From contig NZ_FNUY01000009.1 of assembly GCF_900108245.1 (NCBI RefSeq), forward strand, positions 178,203 through 242,202: a stretch of 64,000 nucleotides of DNA, read 5' to 3'. The stretch comes from Allobosea lathyri (GTDB taxonomy: Bacteria; Pseudomonadota; Alphaproteobacteria; Rhizobiales; Beijerinckiaceae). The number at the start of each line of letters is the position of its first letter. The first letter of the stretch is position 1. The notes under the pieces are model-generated. The model had not been told where the DNA came from and did not search any database. It was given only the letters and a program-made list of their open reading frames with translations. Shown in pieces: positions 9,126-17,692 of the stretch. The position numbers and the translations under genes are program-made.

Positions 9126-10961
9126 TTACTCCTCCAGCCCCGCGGCCGATTGCAGCCCGTAGGTGCGCATCTTGTTGTAGAGGGTCTTGCGCGAGATGCC
9201 GAGGTATTCGGACGTCTGGCTGCGGCGGAAGCGGTTGCGCTTCAGTCCGTGCAGGATCCACTCCTTCTCCGAGCGGAAGTTCCTCGCCGAGGAGGTCGCT
9301 TCGGCGCCGGGCGGCGGCAAATGCTGCTCCAGAATGACGCTGCCGCTGCAGGCCAGCACGGCCTGCTCCAAGACCGAATCGAGCTCACGCAGGTTGCCGG
9401 GCCAGCGATGGGCGGCGAGGGCGCGGAAGGCGGCAGGGTCGAGGCTTTTCGGCTCGCTCTGCCGGCGCAGGCCGATCATGCGCAACGATTCATCGATCAG
9501 CGAGGGCAGGTCCTCGCTGCGCTCGCGCAGCGGTGGCAAGACGATGGTGAAGCAGCCCAGCCATTCGGCGAAGCGTGCATCGATCCCGGCGGCCGGCAGG
9601 TGGCGCAGATCCTCGCCGGCAATGGCGAGGAAGCGGACATTGAGCGGCGATGGCGTTTCACTGCCATAGCGCCAGAAGGAGCCGGCCTCGACCGCGTCGA
9701 GCAGGGCACGCTGCACCTCGAGCGGCATCTCGTCGACATCGTCGAGCAGCAGCGAGGAGGAATGGACGATCTCGAGCCAGCCGAGCCGGTGCTTGACGGC
9801 GCTCGGGTGCATCCCGGCCATGCAGCCGAACAGGTCGAGCTTGAGGCGCTCGGCGCCCTGGTTGGCGCAGGGCAGGCTGACCATGTCGCGCGCCTGGCGC
9901 GGTCCGAAGCGATGCAGGGCGCGAGCGATCTCGCGCCGGCCGGTGCCCGCCTCGCCGGCGATGACCACGGGATAATCGGTCGTGGTCAGCCGGTTGAAAA
10001 GGGCTCGGGCAGTCTCGGCTGCATGCGAATGACCCCAGAGTGGGCGCGGGAAGCGGCGCGGGTTGAAGCGGCTGTCGAGCCCGTCAGGCTGCTGGCGCGC
10101 CATGCCGATCGCCTTGAACGCAGCGGTGACAACCTCGATCGCGCTTTCCGAAGGCACGCGATCGATGGTCGAGCCGCCGATATAGCCGTCGACTCGGGCG
10201 ATCTGGCAGAACTCCTCAAGCTGCTTCGGGCTGACGATCGGTCCGCCTTCGATTAGGCAGCGCGTCTTTCGCGAGACCGCGCGAACCTGCTGGGCGATGG
10301 CATTGGCTATCAACCCGGCATCGTCGACGCGCAGATGCGAAACGGCACCAAGCACGCCGCCGACATTCCAGCCGAGATCGATATTGACGATGTCGGCGCC
10401 CTGTAGCGCAGCCTCTACGGCCTCCTCGGCGGTATGGGTGTAGGCGAGTGTCGAGAGCCCGCGCTCGCGTGCAACCCGAAGCAGTTCGAGCTCGCGGCCG
10501 AAGCCGACGCCGCTGCGTTCGAGGAAGGCGCGGTACTGGCCGTCGATCAGGATCGAGGTCGGGAAATTGGCGATGCCAGCGAACCCGGCTTTAGCGATGC
10601 GCTCGACCAACTCGGCGAGGTCGAGGCGCGGATCGAAGCTCGCCGCGCCGAAATAGACCGGCACGGTGGCGCGCGGCAGGATCTCGGAACGGGCGAAGCT
10701 CAGCACGAAGTCGTTGCTGTCGCGCAAAGGCAGCATGGCGGCAACCGAGGGCTCGCCGATGCAGCGCATCCTTCCGGCGCTGAGCGCGATCAGAAAATCG
10801 GCGCCGCCGCGCGTCGCCGACTGGGCCGCCATGCCGGTACCGATCGCGGCGCCGACCATGAAGCGCGGCTGCTCCCGCTGGGAGCCCGAGAGGTCCGGCC
10901 CCATCTGCGCCAGGGCTCTGGCGTTACGACCCGTCGAAGGAGCGGATATAATCCTGGACAT
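9126..10961 (-). CDS. TIM-barrel sensor / sigma-54-activator-like AAA+ / Fis-type HTH transcriptional regulator
   Basis: A 611-residue regulator with three parts. Residues about 30-295 are a PEP-hydrolase-type TIM barrel (VGAAIGTGMAAQ, GIANFPTSILIDG, EGGPIVSP, GGSTIDRVP) homologous to the enzyme-like protein encoded at 7675. Residues about 305-545 resemble the AAA+ domain of NtrC-type activators. Residues about 570-605 form a Fis-type helix-turn-helix. The AAA+ core is degenerate: the P-loop is GEAGTGRR with arginine (342) in place of lysine, Walker B reads LLLDDVDE, and the GAFTGA loop that contacts sigma-54 is replaced by GMHPSA (383-388). It may thus regulate without sigma-54. It overlaps the upstream Gfo/Idh gene by 38 bases; a start at Met20 (10904) would avoid this. 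Confidence 0.85.
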   Translation of the reverse strand: MSRIISAPSTGRNARALAQMGPDLSGSQREQPRFMVGAAIGTGMAAQSATRGGADFLIALSAGRMRCIGEPSVAAMLPLRDSNDFVLSFARSEILPRATVPVYFGAASFDPRLDLAELVERIAKAGFAGIANFPTSILIDGQYRAFLERSGVGFGRELELLRVARERGLSTLAYTHTAEEAVEAALQGADIVNIDLGWNVGGVLGAVSHLRVDDAGLIANAIAQQVRAVSRKTRCLIEGGPIVSPKQLEEFCQIARVDGYIGGSTIDRVPSESAIEVVTAAFKAIGMARQQPDGLDSRFNPRRFPRPLWGHSHAAETARALFNRLTTTDYPVVIAGEAGTGRREIARALHRFGPRQARDMVSLPCANQGAERLKLDLFGCMAGMHPSAVKHRLGWLEIVHSSSLLLDDVDEMPLEVQRALLDAVEAGSFWRYGSETPSPLNVRFLAIAGEDLRHLPAAGIDARFAEWLGCFTIVLPPLRERSEDLPSLIDESLRMIGLRRQSEPKSLDPAAFRALAAHRWPGNLRELDSVLEQAVLACSGSVILEQHLPPPGAEATSSARNFRSEKEWILHGLKRNRFRRSQTSEYLGISRKTLYNKMRTYGLQSAAGLEE

Positions 10962-11994
10962 CGATAGTCTTGCCGCTGCGCGCGCTCTCGATCCCCGCGA
11001 ATATCAGGGCAGCCGCGTGGAGATTCGCCTCGACATGGGTCTCCATCTCGGCACCGCCGTCAAGCCAGGTGCAGAATTTCTCGATCAGCCAGTTGTTCAG
11101 CCATTTCGGCTGGGTAATGAGCTGGATCTTCTGGCCCTGGCCCTCGCGGCAACGCTGGCGCACGAGCTGGCTGCGCGAGAAGATCTCGATCTCGCGGTTG
11201 TTCAGGATCGCCGTGCCGAACTCGCCGTCGACGCGGACATATTCCTTCATCCAGTCGTTGAGGCCGACCGCGGCCGAGGATGAGCCCTCGTAGATGCCGC
11301 GCACGCCGTTCTGGAACACCATCATGACGATGCCGTCGGTATCGCCGGCATATTTGGCCCAGTCGGGCTTCCAGGTCGAGGCGGTCAGCGACTGGCACTG
11401 GGCGCCGGCAAAATCGGCGACGAGGTCGAGATGGTGGACCGCGCCCTCGATCATCAGCGGATCCTGCATCGTGTGGCGGAAGAGGGCGCCCCAGGCGAGA
11501 TGCTCGCGCATGTCGGCGAAGTAGCGGCAGCTGACATTGTTGACCCGGCCAATCTGGCCTGCTCGGATGACCTGGCGCAGCGTCGTCTTGTCCTGGTCGA
11601 AACGGTGGCTCATCGTCACCGCCATCTTGCGCCCGGCGGCGCGGACCTTGCGGGCGATGCGGGCGCTGGCCGCCATGGTGTCGGCGATCGGCTTCTCGCA
11701 GAGGATGTCGACATTATGCGCCAGCGCGATGTCGATCACGGCCTCGTGGTAGCCCGGCGGCACGACGATCGTGCAGAAATCGACGTTGTGGGCGGCGAAG
11801 GCGGCCTGGGGATCGGTATAGCAGGCGGCTTCAGGCAGCTTCAGCGCCTTGCGGCCGAATTCGAGCGCCTTCGGGTCAATATCGACCAACGCCACGACCT
11901 CAATCGTGCCGTCGGCGATATTCGAGGCAAGGAACTCGGTGCACCAGCGCCGGCCGAAGGTGCCGACGCCGACATGGATGACCTTCTTCGTCAT
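10924..11994 (-). CDS. Gfo/Idh/MocA family oxidoreductase
   Basis: A 356-residue NAD(P)-dependent dehydrogenase of the glucose-fructose oxidoreductase / inositol dehydrogenase family. The Rossmann fold is at the start (VGVGTFGRRW at 8-17), and the family EKP motif is at 100-102 in CEKPIADT. The second half carries the usual substrate-binding sheet with GAVHHLDLVADFAG. Such enzymes oxidise or reduce sugar or cyclitol hydroxyls. It lies between the cupin gene (3 bases upstream) and the regulator gene (38-base overlap), so the three look co-transcribed and are probably part of the pathway served by the facing operon. Confidence 0.88.
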   Translation of the reverse strand: MTKKVIHVGVGTFGRRWCTEFLASNIADGTIEVVALVDIDPKALEFGRKALKLPEAACYTDPQAAFAAHNVDFCTIVVPPGYHEAVIDIALAHNVDILCEKPIADTMAASARIARKVRAAGRKMAVTMSHRFDQDKTTLRQVIRAGQIGRVNNVSCRYFADMREHLAWGALFRHTMQDPLMIEGAVHHLDLVADFAGAQCQSLTASTWKPDWAKYAGDTDGIVMMVFQNGVRGIYEGSSSAAVGLNDWMKEYVRVDGEFGTAILNNREIEIFSRSQLVRQRCREGQGQKIQLITQPKWLNNWLIEKFCTWLDGGAEMETHVEANLHAAALIFAGIESARSGKTIDVQDYIRSFDGS

Positions 11995-11997
11995 GGT

Positions 11998-12645
11998 TCA
12001 GATTCTCTCGGGCTGAGGCTGGGCAGGGCCGTGGGTATGGTTCCAGAGGTGGCCGACGCGTTTGCGGCCCTCGAGCGATGTCTCGAAATAGACGGCCTTC
12101 ACCGGCTCCGAGACGCTCGCCATGTCGTGATGGTGGCCCATGCCGAGAGCGACGCAATCGCCTGGGCCGCTGTCGAAGAAGCGGTCGCCGACGACGACGG
12201 TGCCGCGGCCTTCGAGGAGTAGCCAGTACTCGTCGCAGTCGTGGTAGTGCGAATCGACGCGGGTCGATTTGGGGTATGAGACCGGGTCGCCATTGTTGGT
12301 CGCGTTCGGCTCGTCGGCGACGCGGAAGATACCGCAGCCGGAGATATCCTCGCCCCAGGTCCCGCACAGCCGCACGACCTGCGTGTTTGCGCCATGGCCG
12401 GTTACGCTCCAGGCGGCGAAGGCGGGCTTGTCGTGAATGTCGAGAAACTGGCCTTCCTTCAGGATGACGGAGCCATCCGGACCCATGATCTGAGCCGTGC
12501 CGCCGGTGCAGAGCAGGCGCTCCTTGGCGGTTGCCTGCTTGCGGGAGGCCGTCTGGTTCTCGGGAAGATCGATGATTTCGAAGGAGCGAAGCGTGCACCA
12601 GGCCGGCGGCGCTTCAAGACTGCGGAAGAGCGACAAGATCGGCAC
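11998..12645 (-). CDS. cupin domain-containing protein
   Basis: A protein of about 215 residues with a cupin barrel in its carboxyl half. The metal-binding motif reads SHYHDCDEYWLLLEGRG and continues to a second conserved patch, PGDCVALGMGHHHD. Histidines and a glutamate in these positions usually bind iron, manganese or zinc. The frame is open upstream to 12810, but residues 1-50 of that frame are unlike the family. I placed the start at the GTG at 12645, with low certainty since no good ribosome-binding site is seen. It is the first gene of the reverse cupin / oxidoreductase / regulator operon and could be a sugar isomerase or lyase. Confidence 0.72.
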   Translation of the reverse strand: MPILSLFRSLEAPPAWCTLRSFEIIDLPENQTASRKQATAKERLLCTGGTAQIMGPDGSVILKEGQFLDIHDKPAFAAWSVTGHGANTQVVRLCGTWGEDISGCGIFRVADEPNATNNGDPVSYPKSTRVDSHYHDCDEYWLLLEGRGTVVVGDRFFDSGPGDCVALGMGHHHDMASVSEPVKAVYFETSLEGRKRVGHLWNHTHGPAQPQPERI

Positions 12646-12912
12646 CTCGGACTGACATGGATGGCGGCCGGAGGTGAAAGGCAGCGGTCGTCGCGCCCGC
12701 GCGAGCCCGTCCTGGCAACCTCCCGGCGAAGACCCTGCCCGCAGCCTTGAGCGGCCGAAGTGAATCTCCACGGTTAGAATGACCGAGCCGCCATCATGCC
12801 GATAGGACAAAACCGGGAATGGTGGGTAGAATTGGGAAAGCCGGGTGCCAGCAAGGACATCCGGGAATGGCGCGGGGCAGACGGGTCTGCAACCCTCGCC
12901 AGGAGGAGCGCC

Positions 12913-13518
12913 GTGACCGATTCAACCTATGCGAAGCCGCAATCGCTTTGGCGCGTGCCGGGCGCAGCGGGGCCGCCTGTCCGGCCCGGCGAGCCGTTCC
13001 GGCCGTTCCGCATCGTCACCGGCACGGAGCAGGACTGGGAGGGCGTCGCAGAGGATGAGCTCGTGCTGGTCTGTCCCTGGCTGGCGGGGCTCGACCCCGC
13101 AACCGGCCTGTGGCTTGCAGCACTGCCGATCCATGATTGCAACGCCTTTATCGACGGTGACTGGGTGCTCAATGCCCCGGCGCAGCTGCGCGAGCGCTGC
13201 TATGTCGGCGTCTTTGCGCTGGACCGATTGCGCTCCGGCCCGCAGATATTCGCCCCCCTGCGCGACAGGGGCGTCACCCGGCTGATCAACCTGCCGAGCG
13301 TCAGCTTCTTCGACGGCGCGACCGCGCAGACATTCGGCCGGCTCTCCTTCACCCTGGAGAGCGAGATCGCCTTCCTGGCGCAGGCGCGCAGCCTCGGCTT
13401 CGGCACGGCCCTGTGCGCGCGCGCGGAGGCCGAGCCTGCGCCCGGGAGGATGGCGCAGTTCGACTTCGTGCTGCGCCATCGCGGCCCCGGGCATCCGCTG
13501 GTCATCGAAGACGGCTGA
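12913..13518 (+). CDS. truncated TIM-barrel (PEP hydrolase-like) protein
   Basis: A 201-residue protein that I read as a diverged and shortened relative of the TIM-barrel proteins encoded at 7675 and in the regulator. The best match is TRLINLPSVSFFDG, aligned with [13 protein letters not shown] and GIANFPTSILIDG. The following EIAFLAQARSLGFGTALCA also aligns with the helix and strand after that motif. The amino part (FRIVTGTEQD to LPIHDCNAFIDG) keeps the spacing but not the GTG and NSGR residues. The last strands with the phosphate-type loops are absent. The GTG start at 12913 has AGGAGG at 12901-12906, better than the upstream ATG at 12796. Function unknown; perhaps a non-catalytic binding protein. 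Confidence 0.65.
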   Translation: MTDSTYAKPQSLWRVPGAAGPPVRPGEPFRPFRIVTGTEQDWEGVAEDELVLVCPWLAGLDPATGLWLAALPIHDCNAFIDGDWVLNAPAQLRERCYVGVFALDRLRSGPQIFAPLRDRGVTRLINLPSVSFFDGATAQTFGRLSFTLESEIAFLAQARSLGFGTALCARAEAEPAPGRMAQFDFVLRHRGPGHPLVIEDG

Positions 13519-13560
13519 GCGCAGCCCCCAGTCCTGCTGCGCTCCTGTGCGTCCGATCGC

Positions 13561-14853
13561 CTATTTGATGTAGCCGCGCCGGCGCATGAACTGGGTCGCC
13601 TTGGCCTGCAGGTCGGCTGCAGCCTTTTCCGGCGTCTTGGTCTTGGCGCAGGCGGCGTTGGCTTCGTCCGCCACCATCAGCAGGATCTGCTCGGCCTCCT
13701 TGACCGGGATGTAGCCGAAGGTCTCGCCGCTGAAGGCGGCGCGGACCGCCGGGTAGTGCGGGTTCTTCGCAACCAAGTCGGCATCGCCGAGCAGGGAGAG
13801 CCGGGCCGGCGACAGGCCCGCCTCGGCATTGCGCTTGGCGATCGCCTTCGAGGTCAGCCAGGCAACGTAGAGCCTTGCCGCCTCCGGGCTCTTGGCCTTG
13901 CCGTTGACGCCGATCGAGGTGCCGCCGAGCAGCGCGCCGGAGGGCGGCGAGACGGCGGCGAACTTGCCCGCGACCTGCGACTTGGCCGGATCGGACAGGG
14001 CGGCGAGCCCACCGGCCCACATGATGGCGTGGGCCGACTTGCCGGTCGAGAAGCTGTTCAGCACCTCGTTATAGTCCCAGGTCAGGTTGCCGGGCGGGCT
14101 GATCGGCTGGAGCTGCTCGGCCATGAATTTCAGCGCCTTGATGCTGGCCGGACCGCCGAGATCGGGAACGCCCGCGGCATCAACATACGTGCCGCCAAAG
14201 GCGTGGTAGAGCAGCGACCACATCACGTAGCATTGCGGCGTCTTGCCGGCAGGCAGGGCGTAGCCATAGCTGCCATCGCCGGTCAGCGCCTTGCCGCGCT
14301 CGACGACCTCCTCCCAGCTCGCCGGCGCCTTGGCCGCGATGCCGCGCTTGGCATAGTCGGCGGTGTTGTAGAGCAGGAAGGCGACGTCGCCGAGGATCGG
14401 CAGGCCGACCAGCTTGCCATCGTGCCGGCCGTAGATGTCGAGCACCTTGGGGGCGTAATCGTCGAGATCGAGCGCCGGCGCGCCCCGGACGCTGGCAGCC
14501 GTCGACGAGAGATCGGCGAGATAGGGCGCCAGATCGTTCTTCCACTGGTAGACGAACAGGCTGACATCGTAGGAATTGGTGCCGCTCGACCAGTCGAGCA
14601 TCAGCTTGGCGTAGTGGTCGCTGGGCGCGCTGCGGGTGACCTGGAGCTTGATCCCGGTCGCCTCGGTGAATTCCTCGCCGATCTTGATGGTGGGGTCAAA
14701 GGGCGGGCTGGTGCGGGAGAGCACGTTCAGGGTGGTGCCCGCATAGGTCTTGGGCAGGGCCTCGGCGGCGAAAGCCGGGGCCGGGGCCGAGGCTGCGAGC
14801 GTGCCGGCGGCCAGGCCTCCAACGACGAATTGGCGTCGGTCGATGCCGTACAT
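13561..14853 (-). CDS. ABC transporter substrate-binding protein (extracellular solute-binding family 1)
   Basis: A 430-residue periplasmic binding protein of the carbohydrate type. Its amino end, MYGIDRRQFVVGG, has a twin-arginine-like signal followed by a hydrophobic stretch and AFAAEA cleavage region, so export by Tat is likely. The mature part contains YDVSLFVYQWKNDLAPYLADL and the late LYVAWLTSKAIAKR region. The ATG at 14853 has GGAGGAG upstream; the longer frame to 14964 overlaps the intergenic region. It is the last gene of a seven-gene reverse run and is related to the binding protein at 19475, so the two systems look like an old duplication. Confidence 0.87.
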   Translation of the reverse strand: MYGIDRRQFVVGGLAAGTLAASAPAPAFAAEALPKTYAGTTLNVLSRTSPPFDPTIKIGEEFTEATGIKLQVTRSAPSDHYAKLMLDWSSGTNSYDVSLFVYQWKNDLAPYLADLSSTAASVRGAPALDLDDYAPKVLDIYGRHDGKLVGLPILGDVAFLLYNTADYAKRGIAAKAPASWEEVVERGKALTGDGSYGYALPAGKTPQCYVMWSLLYHAFGGTYVDAAGVPDLGGPASIKALKFMAEQLQPISPPGNLTWDYNEVLNSFSTGKSAHAIMWAGGLAALSDPAKSQVAGKFAAVSPPSGALLGGTSIGVNGKAKSPEAARLYVAWLTSKAIAKRNAEAGLSPARLSLLGDADLVAKNPHYPAVRAAFSGETFGYIPVKEAEQILLMVADEANAACAKTKTPEKAAADLQAKATQFMRRRGYIK

Positions 14854-14908
14854 GGATATCTCCTCCCTCGCTTGCGTTTTTGCCGGAGCGCCTTGTGGCG
14901 CTCCCCTC

Positions 14909-15742
14909 TCATCCCTTGACCGCGCCCATGGTGAGACCTCGGACAAGGTATTTCTGCATGACAACGGCGAAGGCTACGACCGGCGTCGAGATCATCACGG
15001 CGGCGGCGCCGATCGCGCCCCATTGCACGCCGTATTCGTTGCGGAAGCCGATCACGGCCAGCGGCGCGGTCGCGGCGTTGGACTGGGTCAGCGCCAGCGC
15101 GAACAGGAACTCGTTCCAGGCGCCGATGAAGACGAAGACGCTGGTCGCGACGAGACCGCCGCCGACGAGCGGCACCATGATCTTCCAGAAGACCTGGAAC
15201 TCGGAGCAGCCGTCGACGATGGCGGCCTCGCGCAGCTCGTTCGGGATCTCCCGGAAGAAGCCGCGCAGCAGCCAGACGGCGAAGGGCAGGTTGAAGGCGC
15301 AATAGACCACGATCAGGGTCAGGCGCCGGTCGAGCAGGCCCGCCCTGGAGGCAGCGAGGTAGAGCGGGATCAGGATGGCGATACCCGGCACCATGCGCGC
15401 AACCAGCACCGACCCGAGGAAGAGCCGGCTGCGCTTGTTCAGGTGCGCCAGCGAATAGGCTGCGGGAGCGGCCAGCAGCAGCACGACGAGCGTGGTCGGG
15501 ATCGCGGTGAGCAGGCTGTTCTGCAGATAAAGCTGGAAATTGCTGTCGACGAAGATGGTGCGGAAGCCGTCCAGCGTCGGCCTGAAGACGAAGCGCATCG
15601 CCAATGTATCGACCGGCTGGCGGAAGGCGGTCAGCACCATCCAGGTGTAGGGAAAGAGGTAGACGAGCGCGATCACGGTCCACAGCGCCGTCAGCGCGAC
15701 CATGCGGCCCATGCTCGTCTGGCCGGGATCGACGCCCTTCAT
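14909..15742 (-). CDS. carbohydrate ABC transporter permease (MalG type)
   Basis: A 277-residue inner-membrane permease. It shows the MalG-type first helix (VIALVYLFPYTWMVLTAF), the EAA docking loop ELREAAIVDGCSEFQVFW and the usual LVRGLTMGAVKG tail. The start codon lies in an ATGA overlap with the MalF-type gene upstream (15739-15742). It closely resembles the product of 17693-18517 along its whole length. It would form a channel with the 15739 gene product and work with the binding protein at 13561. No ATPase gene is nearby. Confidence 0.88.
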   Translation of the reverse strand: MKGVDPGQTSMGRMVALTALWTVIALVYLFPYTWMVLTAFRQPVDTLAMRFVFRPTLDGFRTIFVDSNFQLYLQNSLLTAIPTTLVVLLLAAPAAYSLAHLNKRSRLFLGSVLVARMVPGIAILIPLYLAASRAGLLDRRLTLIVVYCAFNLPFAVWLLRGFFREIPNELREAAIVDGCSEFQVFWKIMVPLVGGGLVATSVFVFIGAWNEFLFALALTQSNAATAPLAVIGFRNEYGVQWGAIGAAAVMISTPVVAFAVVMQKYLVRGLTMGAVKG

Positions 15743-16635
15743 CCGCGATCCTCCAGCGCGCTGCGGAAGAGCCGGAGCAGCAGCGGCGAGCTCGCCACCA
15801 GCACGATCACGACGAAGATGCAGGCGATGGCGGTGGTGCGGCCGATGTCGAAGGCGGAGAAGCCGGTCTTGTAGGCGAAGATCGTGATCGTCGTGGTCCG
15901 GTCGCCCGGCCCGCCGCCGGTCAACAGCCAGATCTTGTCGAAATCGCCCATCGCGGCGATGGCACGGAATGAGGTCGCGATCAGCATGTACGGCACGAGA
16001 TGGGGCAGGGTGATGTAGCGGAAGAGCTGAAGCGCGGTCGCGCCGTCGACCTTGGCCGCGTCGACGGTGTTGCGGTCGAGCGCCTGCAGCCCGGCCAGGA
16101 TGACCAGCATGAAGAACGGCGTGGTCTGCCAGACATCCATCAGGATGATCGAGGGCAGCGCCATGGCGAGGTCGAGCCAGGAGAAGCCGGGCAGGCCGAG
16201 CCCGCGCACGGCCGTGTTGAAGACGCCGGAATCCTCCTCGTAGAGCAGCTTCCAGAAGATGCCGATCACCGAGGGCGTGATCACCATCGGAATGATCATG
16301 ATCGAGCGGAAGAAGGAGCGGGCATAGAACTGCGTGTCGAGCAGCAGCGCGAAGATGGTGCCGAGCGTCAGCCCGCAGCAGATCGAGACCAAGGCGTAGA
16401 TCAACGTGACGCGAACCGCCGACCACAGCTCCGGGCTCATCAGCACGTCGCTGTAATTCTCCAACCCGACATAGATGTCCTCGCTGCCGGGGCTGGTGAA
16501 GATCCAGGCCGTGAAGCTCGCGTGAAACGCGAACAGCATCGGGCCGAGATAGATCAGGACGAGTACGGCGGCGGCGGGCGCCAGAAACAGCAGCGCGTTG
16601 CGGCGCTGGTGCCGCGCGGAGGTGGAGGCCGTCAT
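15739..16635 (-). CDS. carbohydrate ABC transporter permease (MalF type)
   Basis: A 298-residue permease of the MalF/UgpA class with about six membrane segments, beginning at ALLFLAPAAAVLVLIYLGP. The EAA-type loop is NTVDAAKVDGATALQLFRY, and GDFDKIWLLTGGGPGDRTTT follows. The start codon at 16635 overlaps the stop of the aldo/keto reductase gene by four bases (ATGA), and its own stop overlaps the next permease in the same way. This tight chaining supports one transcript. The partner duplicate is at 18514-19464. Confidence 0.88.
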   Translation of the reverse strand: MTASTSARHQRRNALLFLAPAAAVLVLIYLGPMLFAFHASFTAWIFTSPGSEDIYVGLENYSDVLMSPELWSAVRVTLIYALVSICCGLTLGTIFALLLDTQFYARSFFRSIMIIPMVITPSVIGIFWKLLYEEDSGVFNTAVRGLGLPGFSWLDLAMALPSIILMDVWQTTPFFMLVILAGLQALDRNTVDAAKVDGATALQLFRYITLPHLVPYMLIATSFRAIAAMGDFDKIWLLTGGGPGDRTTTITIFAYKTGFSAFDIGRTTAIACIFVVIVLVASSPLLLRLFRSALEDRG

Positions 16636-17657
16636 GCCCGAACGAGGCTGGAGCCGGTGCCGCGGCCGGCGACGGGATAGAGCGGGTCGGTATAGCCCGG
16701 TGTCGAGGCGTGGCCGGGCGGTACGAGGCTGTCGAGGAAAGTCTCGTCCTCGGCATCGAACTCCTGGTCGAGCGCGGCGAGGTATTGAGCCCATTGCGCA
16801 TCGCTCCTGGGGCCGGCGATCACAGCCGGTATGGCCGGGTTGGCCAGGACCCAATTCAGCGCAAAGCCGATCATGCTGCCGCCGCGGGCCTCGACATGGC
16901 CGCGGATACGCTCGGCGATCGCAAGCGATTCCGGTCGGAACTCGGTCTGCAGCAGGCGCGGGTCGTTGCGGCCGGCGCGGGTGTCGGCGCCGGGAACAAC
17001 GCCCGGCCGGTACTTGCCGGTCAGGACGCCGCGCGCGAGCGGGCTGTAGGGCACGACGCCGAGCCCGTAATTGACGCAGGCTGGAATGTACTCGACCTCG
17101 GCCATCCGCGTCATCGCGTTGTAAGGTGGCTGCGCCGCAACCGGCTTCGGCGTGCCGATTACGCCGCACAGCCGGATCAGCTCGGCGATGCGCCAGCTCG
17201 CGAAATTGCTGACCCCCCAGTGCCCGATCTTGTCCTGACGGATCAGTTCGCCCAGGGTCTCGACGGTCTCCTCGCTGGCGACCGCGCGGTCGTCCATGTG
17301 CAAATAGTAGAGGTCGATCCGGTCGGTACCGAGTCGCTTCAGGCTCTCCTCGACGCCCTGCATCAGCCAGCGTCGGCCAAGCCCGCCGCGATTCGGCTGC
17401 GACGGGTCGACCGTCGCGCCGATCTTGGTGGCGAGGATCCAGTGATCGCGATCGCCGGCAATAGCGCGCCCGACCAGTTCCTCGGAACGCCCTTTCGTGT
17501 AGCTGTCGGCCGTGTCGATGAAGTTGACGCCGGCCTCGCGCGCGCGCGCGACGATGCGCTGCGCCTCGTCCTCCGCGGTCTGGTCGCCGAACATCATGGC
17601 GCCGAGACACAGGCGCGAGACATGCATGCCGCTGGAACCGAGGCGTCGATAATTCAA
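16632..17657 (-). CDS. aldo/keto reductase
   Basis: A 341-residue NADPH-dependent aldo/keto reductase. The catalytic tetrad is visible: Asp48 and Tyr53 in FIDTADSYTKGRSEE, Lys78 in ILATKIG and His120 in LYYLHMDD. Length and the starting MNYRRLGSSGMHVSRLCLG match the family. It reduces or oxidises a carbonyl/hydroxyl, here probably on a sugar, because it lies in the middle of a reverse run between two carbohydrate ABC systems and overlaps the next permease gene by four bases. The exact substrate is unknown. Confidence 0.9.
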   Translation of the reverse strand: MNYRRLGSSGMHVSRLCLGAMMFGDQTAEDEAQRIVARAREAGVNFIDTADSYTKGRSEELVGRAIAGDRDHWILATKIGATVDPSQPNRGGLGRRWLMQGVEESLKRLGTDRIDLYYLHMDDRAVASEETVETLGELIRQDKIGHWGVSNFASWRIAELIRLCGVIGTPKPVAAQPPYNAMTRMAEVEYIPACVNYGLGVVPYSPLARGVLTGKYRPGVVPGADTRAGRNDPRLLQTEFRPESLAIAERIRGHVEARGGSMIGFALNWVLANPAIPAVIAGPRSDAQWAQYLAALDQEFDAEDETFLDSLVPPGHASTPGYTDPLYPVAGRGTGSSLVRA

Positions 17658-17692
17658 GTCAGTCTCCTATCGTGGATCAGGTGGCGCGGGGC

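Noticed and set aside
12796..12912. Upstream start for the 12913 gene
   Set aside because: The ATG at 12796 has no ribosome-binding site, and the added 39 residues do not match the TIM-barrel family; GTG 12913 has AGGAGG.
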